DNA from: Strix aluco
Lineage: Eukaryota; Chordata; Aves; Strigiformes; Strigidae
Direction of reading: 5' to 3'
Length of the DNA stretch: 64,000 nt
Assembly (NCBI RefSeq): GCF_031877795.1
Contig: NC_133932.1
Coordinates: forward strand, 39,322,180 to 39,386,179
Position 1 is the first letter of the stretch, and the number at the start of each line of letters is the position of its first letter. The translations under genes were made by a program, and so were the position numbers. Positions 36,201 to 45,279 of the stretch are shown piece by piece. Below the pieces are notes generated by a model that saw only the letters and a list, made by a program, of their open reading frames with translations, was not told the origin of the DNA and did no database searches.

Positions 36201-38340
36201 CAGGAATCATAAGCACAGAACCTGCCACAGGATCAGGATTTCTGATAATTTAAGACATAACACCTAGACAAAATGACAGGCAGCCATCCCCCTGCACAGG
36301 CTTTGCAGACACAGGCTGGGGGAGTGGAGCAGCAGGGATGCTAAAGCTGTTTGGTGAACCACCCAGAAGGAATTCACTTCTGGCAGGGTGTCAGGAAAGG
36401 TAGAAGGACTTGGACAAACACTTTAACTTCTTGGCACTGGGTATAGTGCCAAAAGGACACCTCCTAATGGGCCTTCACTCATGAATATTTTACCCTAATA
36501 TTTTACAGCCTCACAAGGCAGGGATGGAGAGGGCATGTTAGAAGGACTGATGCCTAAAACATGGTTCTGTTTAAATTAATGATTAAATCATTAATACACT
36601 GAAGAAAGGCTATGTTAGTTCCACAATAACTAAGCAGCAGTAATGATCTTTTACAAAGTTACGGGACACCAAAGAACACAAACACCCCCACCAGACTTGA
36701 TTGCACTATATGTAAAAGTTCTTTTTAGGAGTTGCAAATTCCGGCTTTTGACTCAATTTTCAGGGCTAGTTTAGGGAGGCACCAGAGTTTGTATGCTGCT
36801 TTGCACTTAAGAAACACGTATGGCTCCTTACCTGCAAACACGTGCCTAGCTGTGATGCAAAACTACAGCGACCATGTGAATGGGTAGCCATAAAAATACG
36901 GCGATGTCCATGGGGAAAATCTGAGCTGGAAAGATATAAATAACCATACCAGCAATACTGTGTCCAAAGTGCAGACACACATGGGTGATTAATACTGAGA
37001 ATCCAGCACAGCACCCATTTAAATAAAGCATGCCAAAACCCAAGACGTTTAAACATAAGTGAATAAATTCTGACAACTGAATGGTGTAATCTCTGAATTT
37101 TTTCTTTTCTCCCTGTGCTGGTGCAGCTGTTTATGGAAAAAGTAAATCACGTGGCTACTTATTTCAATGTCATGAAATGTAGACAGAGATCCTGTGAGAC
37201 TTCCAGCCAGAGGCTGGAGGTGCATGCTGTCCTCAAATATATCCATGATGGTGGCAGAGCAAGGAAACTGTTCACCACCTCCAACGGGCAGCTTGCAAAG
37301 GAGCCGTTTGGGACCTTTTGCACAGATGTTTGATGAATAACTCCTCACTGTTCCTGTGCTGTATAAAGAGCATTCACACACAACCAATATTATTCAGGGA
37401 TTGCCATCTGTCAGTCATTCTCTCTCATTCAAAGGTTATCAGTCACAAAACGGGGGGGGGGGGGGGGGGGGAAGCGTTGTGGCAGATAAGATGTGTGACA
37501 AAGAATAAACATCGTCTGCCGACCACCGCCCTCCCCAGGCGACACGGAGTCTACCCAAGTCACTTGTGGCTCCCTCCAAACAATCACTACACTTGCAAAA
37601 CTGATCACAATGCTTGCACACTGATTTCCTTAAATGCTTGGCAAACACGAACGAGAGGTAACCCCATAGGCTAAAATACTCACACCTTGCAAGCATATAC
37701 AGGATGTGAATGCATTCAGCCGTTTGCAAATACCTGCACAGCATGTAATTAAAAACCTCAGTAATAGGAGGAATTTCTTTGCACTGCTGGCTTCAACAGC
37801 AGCACGGGATGTCTGGTGTCTGGTCCGTAAGGTGACAGTGAGCTTTAACCTTATTAAAAACAAAGAGGTTTTTTCAACCAGATGTAGAAGAGCAGAGGGG
37901 TATGGGACACCGAGTAAAACCCCCTTCACCGTGACAGAAACACATCCTCTGGGAACAGGGCAGTGACGGCGTGAGGCCAGGGGCTCAGCCTGTGCTGGAG
38001 CTGGGCAGGGTCAGCCTCCGACAGCCCCAGTCGACAGGGACCCTTGTTTAGTCTTGAAAAGCAAATTCACCTGCTTCCTCCAATCTTTCTCCAACCCTTC
38101 ACCTGATTCTTATGCGCTTGCTGTTTTTCTGCAGTTGAACGGCATCCGACAGAGCAGTAGAGAGGCATAGGAAAAGAAACCAGGGGGCACGTTTAATGTT
38201 TCCAGGTATACCCGGGGCCAAGGTGACTGGAGAGAGGCTGGCCTGGCTTGAGGCTTGCCTCGTCTAAGTAACACCAACTAATGGCATGAGGAAAGTGTAT
38301 GTGTGCTTATCAGTAAAGTTTTCAAAAGTATATTGGTAAA
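33230..38340. other. Intergenic DNA between PKNOX1 and the small cysteine-rich gene
   Basis: AT-rich intergenic sequence. It contains a 9-bp perfect inverted repeat (35851-35859 / 35888-35896), a G20 run (37452-37471) and many short uninformative frames. I recognise no gene, RNA or repeat family here. Confidence 0.65.
37452..37471. repeat. Homopolymer G20
   Basis: Twenty consecutive G on the + strand, the longest G run in the window. Confidence 0.95.
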
Positions 38341-38413
38341 ATTGATTTTATTCAGCGCCTTGAAGGAACATAATTAACACTTGTTAATGTCTCAGCCTGA
38401 TGAAGCTATGTTT

Positions 38414-39252
38414 TTTATTACAATCTCCCTGTACCTTAATATATGTGTATATATCTATATATGTCAAAGCATTCAGAAGATGCAGTCCTGCCATATCCTA
38501 TGTCTGCAGCAGTGGTAAGGGAAGAGCAAGAGTGAGGAGGAGACAGTCACTGACACTCAATGTGGGGTGTTCCTGCTGAACTGGGACACAGCAGGGACTG
38601 ACAACACGGTCACTGATTCATCAGGGTGGCTGTGAAGGATCGACCCTTGACTGCCAACATCCTCACGGGAGTCTTCAAGGTTTTGTTATGGAGGATGGAG
38701 GCACGAGAGGGGTGTGTCTCCTCCTAAGAACACAGTCATGTACTAACCCACCTACTCCTCCCACCACAAAAAAAAGTCTGGAGAGGGGGATGTCAGCCAA
38801 TCTTCTGATTTTGGTCCCACCACTTTGAACTTGGTGGAATTACAGGAAGTGAAAACCTGGCTCCTGGGAGGTAGTTTATCCAGCAAGCTATATCAACAGA
38901 CTATATAAACAAAAACACGTACAAAAAGCCCCATCATCTTACAAATAAATAAATAACTGCATTGTTTCAGTTACATGCTAGCAGCAATCTAACCTCTCAT
39001 AGCCCACTGTCATGGAACAAACCTTACAACAAAGAAAGCTCACCCACTATAGATGCTTTGCCCTGGCATATAAATGACATACAATGGGGCATCTCTTCAG
39101 CGCTCTGTGGCATGGCCATATTTGCCAAGTCTTCTAGGACAGTTTAAAGCATTTAACGCTTTTCAGCAAGGATGCCCCACGGTGCAGAAAGCCTTCTGCT
39201 GCCAGAGAGGCTCCCCTGTCCCCCTGCCCTCAAGCTGGCGGAGAGAAGAGGT
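38414..39252 (-). other. Putative 3' UTR of the fibulin-2-like gene
   Basis: Sequence downstream of the TGA on the minus strand. The first AATAAA found going downstream is the complement of 38414-38419, with another at 38347-38352. An AU-rich element, TTATTTATTTATTT, reads on the minus strand from 38956 to 38943. It contains the nonamer that in mRNAs recruits decay factors. The extent is inferred. Confidence 0.45.
38943..38956 (-). promoter_or_regulatory. AU-rich element in the putative 3' UTR
   Basis: Overlapping ATTTA pentamers on the minus strand, TTATTTATTTATTT, about 300 nt after the stop codon of the fibulin-2-like gene. Elements of this type commonly confer mRNA instability. Function depends on whether the transcript reaches this far. 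Confidence 0.4.
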
Positions 39253-39756
39253 TCACTCCTTGCTCTCGCCACTGCTGCACTGCAGCCGGCCCCCCTGGGG
39301 GGGGCAGGTGCAAATCCGGTCACCGCGGGTGGTGATGGTGCCAGCGGGCACCGCCATCTCCTCCTCGTCGTAGCAGACGCAGCGGGGGCAGCCATCAGCC
39401 ACGGGGCTGCCCACGGCCTGGCAGGTGGGGGGCAGGCGGGGGCACAGCGGGGCACAGGTGATGTCCCCACCGAGGTGGCAGGTGCACAGCTTGCGGGCAA
39501 AGTCGATGTAGAAGGAGCGGCCAGCAGGGACGTGACCACTGGCAAAGCCTTGCATCTCACAGTCGCTCTCCAGGTAGGGGGGGCAGGCGCATGGTGGGGG
39601 ACAGGGCGGACAGCAGCCCCCCGCAGCCATGGTCGGCCCCTCCACGTCCCTCTCGGAGCATGGGGTGCAGGTGCTGGGGTCGCACGTGGGTTTCGGGGCA
39701 GCGCTGCAGAGCAGGAGGCAGGTGAGCGACAGGCGAAGGGTGCCGGCGAGAGCCAT
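39253..39756 (-). CDS. Small secreted cysteine-rich protein resembling the fibulin-2 N-terminal domain
   Basis: A 167-residue protein on one coding exon. Residues 1-20 or so form a signal peptide with a Leu/Cys-rich core (RLSLTCLLLC, then SAAPKP), implying secretion. The mature part has 20 cysteines, an even number consistent with disulfides. Seen order: CDPSTCTPC (25-33), GGCCPPC (46-52), CACPPYLESDC (56-66), HVPAGRSFYIDFARKLCTC (75-93), LPPTC and DGCPRCVC (108-128), DRICTCPPQGGRLQC (146-160), ending SSGESKE. This spacing, especially the VPAG-S-F/Y-DF-C-C and PELPP/PRLPP-C...CP-C blocks, resembles the N-terminal cysteine-rich region of fibulin-2, which also looks like a VWC-type fold. Anaphylatoxin-like, EGF and fibulin-type modules are absent and no further exons are visible. 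The start is supported by a strong acceptor (CTCTCCCCAG at 39770-39761) four bases upstream of ATG. Function unknown; an extracellular matrix or ligand-binding role is inference. No official symbol is assigned. Confidence 0.85.
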   Translation of the reverse strand: MALAGTLRLSLTCLLLCSAAPKPTCDPSTCTPCSERDVEGPTMAAGGCCPPCPPPCACPPYLESDCEMQGFASGHVPAGRSFYIDFARKLCTCHLGGDITCAPLCPRLPPTCQAVGSPVADGCPRCVCYDEEEMAVPAGTITTRGDRICTCPPQGGRLQCSSGESKE

Positions 39757-39760
39757 GCTT
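39757..39760 (-). other. 5' UTR tail of coding exon and splice acceptor of fibulin-2-like gene
   Basis: The minus strand reads CTCCCCCTTTCTCTCCCCAG immediately before AAGC-ATG, a near-ideal polypyrimidine tract and AG. The coding exon therefore starts at 39760 and the gene needs an upstream non-coding exon. Confidence 0.75.
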
Positions 39761-41091
39761 CTGGGGAGAGAAAGGGGGAGATAGGTGCAGGCATCATGGT
39801 AGGCATGGGCACACCACATGCCCAAGGTTTGGACCCCCCCGAGGTTTAAAATGAGCGGGATGCAGCCACCTCTCCCCAACGTGCCCATTAGCTCTAGTTT
39901 TGGTCATCTGCAGCTTGCTGGGCCCCGGGTGGTTTGCTCTAAAACAAAAAGTCTTGTGCCCGAATGCTCATCCTGGCTGGCTGCAGCATGGGCACTGGGT
40001 TAGCAAAGTCCATGTTGCAGCACACACTGAGCTTTGGCACGGTTGCTCCAGCCAGCAAATGGCACTTGTTCACCCCTATATCGATGCTAATAATTTACAT
40101 TTTAATGACTAATTGTTCCTGAGAGGCATTCAGGCATGAACACATGAAGGGCTCAGAGAAGCACTGTCTGCTTTGGTGTCTCATCCCATGGCTCCTATGG
40201 CAGTCAGAGCCCTGCATCTCCCCGGACAAGGTCTGGGTGTCAGCTTGAGCCCCTCATGCTGTGCTACCCACCACCTGGCAGCTCGCTGCTTGCCTTTTCC
40301 AGCCACTTCACTCCCTCACGGGAAGCCAAGGGGGTCACCTCATCCTTGTTTCAACTTGCGAAGCCTTTGCTATTTCCAAATTGCATAACTATAAAAATAA
40401 AACTTGAAAGCATGAACTGCATCCGCCTTCAATTTGAAAAAAAGAATGACTTTAAAACTTTCCTGTTTTAAAAGCAAACTTTTGTTTGTTCAAGTTACTG
40501 GTAACTGCTTCATCCTTGCTCTAACCTACTGTTCCGGCCCCTCATTTCATTCACACATTTTAATCTACCAGTTACTTTACCATTGCTCCCAGTGGACTGA
40601 TCGCTGTGCCAAGCAGCACAGACCCACTCCCCACAGAACGGCTGCCGCTCGGCAAGGATCTCCCTTCCGCAGCCCCATGCCGAGAGCCCCCTCCCGACTG
40701 CCCCAAGCTTCAGCCACCTGGTTCCTCTGGGCTTCACACACAGGCAGAGCAGGGCACCGCCGTCAGACACCATTAAGTCAAAGGTTTTGCACACCCCAAC
40801 CTCTGCCCAGCCCCGACAGCCCCATTCACCACCGAAACCTCTGACCCCACCTAGCAATGAAATCAGACTTCTGCAACAGAGCCAATTTCCAGCAAAACCA
40901 CAACATGGAGTTTGTCACTGGGCAGCTGCAGCGGGAACGGCTTGTGCCAGGCCACTTTTCCTAGTGAAATGTTCATCCTCCCTCTTAGTTCTGAAAAACC
41001 AGGCTGTGGGCTGGCTGAGGCGCTCACCCCTGCTCCACGCCAGGTCCCCGTGGATCCCGGCCATGGGGCCATGCCACGCGGTGCTGGTTAC
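39761..41091 (-). other. Probable single intron of the fibulin-2-like gene
   Basis: 1.33 kb between a donor CTGCAG|GTAACC (exon end 41092) and the acceptor at 39761. Contains GC-rich sequence with overlapping meaningless frames on both strands and no recognised element. Confidence 0.55.
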
Positions 41092-41166
41092 CTGCAGGGT
41101 GGACGGCCAGGTGGGACAGGTGCTGGGGTTCAGTGTGGGACCCCGAGTGGTGTCTCTTGTCTTCAT
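41092..41166 (-). other. Putative non-coding exon 1 of the fibulin-2-like gene
   Basis: Begins about 25-30 bp after a TATA-like box and ends at the donor CCTGCAG|GTAACC. It contains an upstream ATG (GGATGAAGACAAGAG) whose frame runs to the donor and, after splicing to 39760, is out of frame with the main ATG. It would therefore be an upstream ORF if the transcription start is as placed. The start site is inferred, not seen. Confidence 0.5.
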
Positions 41167-41188
41167 CCTGCAGCCCGCCCGGGGCCCT

Positions 41189-41197
41189 CTATTTATG
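41189..41197 (-). promoter_or_regulatory. TATA-like box of the fibulin-2-like gene
   Basis: The minus strand reads CATAAATAG followed by GC-rich GAGGGCCCCGGGCGGG. The spacing to exon 1 and its donor fits a TATA-driven promoter. A CCCCGCC (GC-box-like) and an AGATAAG (GATA-like) occur within about 120 bp upstream; both are weak evidence. Confidence 0.5.
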
Positions 41198-44100
41198 TGC
41201 TGTAGGTGGTGGCTCCACCATGGAACACTGGTGGGGGGAGTCCTCGGTAGGCGGGGAAGCCTCGGTAACACAAAAGGTGGCTGGGCAGGGCCAGCAAGAT
41301 GCTTATCTTGCTGGTGGTGTTGGTTTAGTTTGACCGACTGCTGACTAATCTGGCATCTCCCAGCTGTCTGCAGGTCTGTCATCTCTCCCCACGCCCCTCT
41401 TTTCAGACTTCAGCCAGGGTTTCTGAAGCGTCAGCATCCCCCTGGGCTTGGACACCAGTGTCCAGAGGGAAAGCAAAATGATTTAAAAGCTCTAGCAAGG
41501 CAGCACAGGTGGAGGGCAGCCAGCTCTGGGGTGATGTACCCCACAGTCTCCTCAGGAGCCGGAGGTGGGTGTGGACCTTCTCGGGACACACGTTTTATTC
41601 TTGTCTCCATGCAGCTTCCCAGGGCAGGGCAGCCCTCCCATGCAGCACAGCTGACATACACCATTTAAAGTGCTTTAGGCCCTGCCTGGCTGTTTTCCTC
41701 TGGATTAAGCTGCAGGGAGCCAAGGCCATGTATCTCAGCAGAGGAGGTATGCATGAGTTTCACATATGGGCATAACGTGTGTTCCCTGACCAGTGCGGGC
41801 AGCCTGAGCTCCCCCGGGGGCCATTTGCTCCCTGGTGTGAAAATGTCTTAGCCTGAGGTACTAATAAGTTTTCTGGAAATGTGTCCCCCAACTTTGCAAG
41901 AGCAGTGGGATGAAAAGCAGAGACATCTTGCAGCACACGGGACTGTGGAGAGCAGCAAGAGTTTCGGAAGCACCGCACCCCCATGCACACACACGCGCAC
42001 CCCTTGAAGCAGGAGGTGTTGGGAAAGAGCGTGGGCTGGTGCTGCAGGACCGGGGTCCATCTCTTGCACCGCAGCTGGGTGCCATGCTCAGGGCAGTGGG
42101 ATGGGATGCTGCCTGGGCCTCGCCCTCCTCCCACCACCCTCTCACGGCTCCTTAAGACTGAAAATCCCCATTCCTCTGGTAGGTGCATGGGACCCCTGCA
42201 CCCCGCAGAGCCCGAGAGCACTGAGCTGCACTGAGTTGGGGGGCTGCCTTTCATTGGATATGTAAAATACTGATAGAGCCTCAGTGGTGAGGGAAGGGAA
42301 ACAAACTCGCAAGACCAGTTATCTGGAAGGGGTTGTCACTGTCAGAGGGCAGCCCTGGGGACGCGGGGAGAAGGGAAGGTGGGTGGTGGGTGAAACACTG
42401 CTAGGTCCCGCTGCTGCCACCAACCTGTGCACGGGCATGTGTTCACAGGTCCTGCAGGGAGTTCTGCAGACAAGGCAAATGAAACCTCCTCCCCTGCTTC
42501 CTGAGGCCTTTTCCACCCCAGAGACACACGGGCAGGATAGCACCAGCCAGTCCCTCTCACCACCCAGGGTGCCAGTGGGGCAGTACTCTGCCCTCGGCAT
42601 GTGCTGTGGGGCACGTTTGCATCCTCAGGGTCACAGCCTGTGGCAAACTAGAGCAGATGCAACACAGACACCCCTGGACAGGGCAATGCCACTGTCAGAT
42701 GTGCCTGCTGAGGGCAGGGGGCTAGGGGCCCTGGGAACCCCTCGATGAGGCTGGCTCCAGCCCAAGTGGAGCAATCCCAGAATGTCTGGAGCTTGCACCC
42801 AACTTTATTAGTTCCCACATTCATAATTAACAAACAGAAGCCTCTGTAAATATTTGTGGTTAATATTCAGCAGTTACTTCACCCTCTGCTGAAGTGCAGC
42901 TGCCTGCCCCATCGCCTGCCTGCAGCTGGTGGCCACCGCCCCGCAGTGCTGTGGCTGCTGCTGCTGGGAGCACTGGGTTTGGGCTGAGCCATAGCGGCCA
43001 TGTGGACTGAGAGGAGCTTCAGGGCAGCAGAAGTCTGGGCAGCCATTACGTGCTGTTAGCCCATCATCTGATTGGTTTTTTTATCAGGTTGGGCACTGCT
43101 AGAGCAAAAGGAGGGCTGCCTTAAGCTCTTGTTTGCACACACACGCAGCAGCAGCCTGGAGCTCTCTCATTCCTGCTCCAAAGCTCTTGGGTGTGACCCC
43201 CTGGGAAAGACCTGCCCAGCATGCAGGATCTGATTTCCATGTGCACGTAGAGGGGCTCTCTCTGGGGCAAGGTGGCAGCGGTCTCCAGGCACAAATAGGT
43301 CATCCCTTTGAAGGTGCCCATGTCTCTGGAGCAGCCCAAGGAGCTGTCTCACGCCTGACCTTAAAACTCATGAGCTGCCTTTGAGACAAGAGCCGTCCCA
43401 TTGGGGTACTCCCATCGGAGGTGGGGGATCTGGGGGTTGGAGGTGAGGGGAGGGTCCCAACTCCCAGTGAAGAGGAGCTCCCTGCAAAGAGACCCTGGCT
43501 GTTGGGTGGAGGCAAATCTCTGCTCCTCTTGCAGGCAGGTCTGTTGCACAGGAGGACATACTGCAGTTACAGGCATCAGGAAGGGTCTGGCATGTCCCAG
43601 GCTTCAAAGTGGTCCAGACTCAGTTCTGGGCTTCATGAAGTTATGGGGCACTTTAAGACTTTATCATTTGGACTAATATCCTTCAGTTTGCAACAGAGTT
43701 GCTAAAATAAATACAATACAATGAGGTTGAGATAATCAGTTTTTACTTTTTCTGGACAAATATGGTTATTGCTCTAGCAAAAACTTGCAGATCTGATCTA
43801 GCTTGTGTCACTCAGGAAACAAAAGACAGTGGAGACACTCTTCCTAAATATAAATACTTAAGCACTCTATAATTTAATAAAAATCTCGTATAAACTAGAT
43901 TAGATTGAAAGTACGGACTAGCCCACTTAGCAGCAAGCCAAAATCAAAACTGGTTCTTGTCCCCTTGGAGCAGCTCCCAAGACTTATAGAAAGATTGCAA
44001 AGCTCTTAGTATCTTTTGAGATCAAGTCCCCCAAACTGGGTTTCAATGGCAATTCAGTTTGGTCCCACAGCCCTCCTTTCACATTTGCTTTCATTTATGT

Positions 44101-45181
44101 TCTTTTCAGCCATGGCAAATGGCTCTTCAGACCTTCATTATCAGTTCCTGGAACATAATACTCTGACAGCAAAATTAAGATCAACCTCTCCTTCCCCTCT
44201 ACCCCTCCATAACGAACTCTCAGGATATTCATGAGATGATTGTTACAGGACACAGGGATGAAGCCATATCCCCTCTCTCAGTTACTGTATCTTGAGAAGG
44301 AGTCTTCACATCTTGAAGGGGTCTGGTTCACTGCCCCCTCCCACAGCACCGTGGGCGAGACCCTGGTGCCACCAGCTCCCCCAGAGGTGAGGAAGGTGCC
44401 TTCCAAAGGCCAGCTGCCGCTACAGGAGTGATCGTTCCCCACCTGCCCAGCACCTCATCCCCCCTGCCCATCACAGCCCTCGCCTGTCCCTTCCCGTCCC
44501 TCCTGTCCATGCCTGCCCAGCTCCCCCCCTTTCGCATGCCAGGGTGCCATGTCCCATGTCCCACCTGCTCCCGTCCTCATTGCTCCTCCAGGGCTCTGCC
44601 TCTCCCACTCGCACCTGGGGAGGGGAGGAAGCAGCTGCCTCCTTGGCCCCCAGACAGAGCAGGCGGTGAGAAGAAAGCTCTCTGGGGGAGTGCCTGAAGG
44701 TGGAGAGGAGCAGGAGCAGCCATGACATGGCTTGCCCCCAGCCCTCAAGAAAGCTGGAGCTTCTCATGGTAGAGACAGGCTCCAGCACTGATGGGACCAG
44801 GACAGCTCGCGGCAGCTACAACACCAGCAGTGCATAGGTAGCTCCTGCTGGCAAACACGCCAAACCCCACACCTGCTAAAATCTGGGCCATAGCAACCAT
44901 CCCCTTCCCAGCCCTCCCCCCCGTTACCTCTCCAGCCCTGGGTAGCTCCACGTAACCACACATGGCTATTAAACACAATTTCTTTAGTTATCGTCTCTTT
45001 AGTGATATTCTGGGTGGCATTTAGCAGACAAATGGTTATTACATTACAATTTTCCCCTAGTTATTTTGAGAAACTATGAGCTGGATTAGACCAGAAGGCA
45101 CCCTCCGCTGGGTGGTTCAGGCTTGGAGGGCGCAGCTGGCCCTGCCGGAGGAGTGGAGCTGGGCGCAGCCACGCCGCTGTG
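41198..45181. other. Intergenic DNA and CBS 3' flank/UTR
   Basis: About 4 kb. The CBS 3' UTR must begin at 45181 and run downward. On the minus strand I find ATTAAA at 43878-43873 and AATAAA at 42809-42804 as candidate poly(A) signals. The GC-rich part (41.2-43.7 kb) yields many overlapping open frames on both strands with no domain or splice support, which I regard as noise. Confidence 0.55.
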
Positions 45182-45279
45182 CTACTTCTTGTCGTTTCTG
45201 CTGACAAAGGTGAGGAGGTCCACCGCTGTGACCACACCAAATACCATCTGCTTCATGAAGGAACTGCCATTTCCATTGA
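45182..45279 (-). CDS. CBS: CBS last coding exon (human exon 16 equivalent)
   Basis: [20 protein letters not shown] then [11 protein letters not shown] and TAG at 45184-45182. End of the second CBS domain, about two residues shorter at the C-terminus than human. Acceptor TGTGCTTACAG. Confidence 0.97.

Noticed and set aside
39153..39849. Long overlapping frames of 219 and 225 codons on both strands over the cysteine-rich gene
   Set aside because: They are GC-driven shadows of the real 167-residue frame. They are Ala/Pro/Gly-rich, lack a signal peptide or ordered cysteines, and do not respect the acceptor at 39761.
40787..42254. Several frames of 130-185 codons in the GC-rich intergenic region
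   Set aside because: Low-complexity composition, overlapping frames on both strands, no domains and no matching splice signals.
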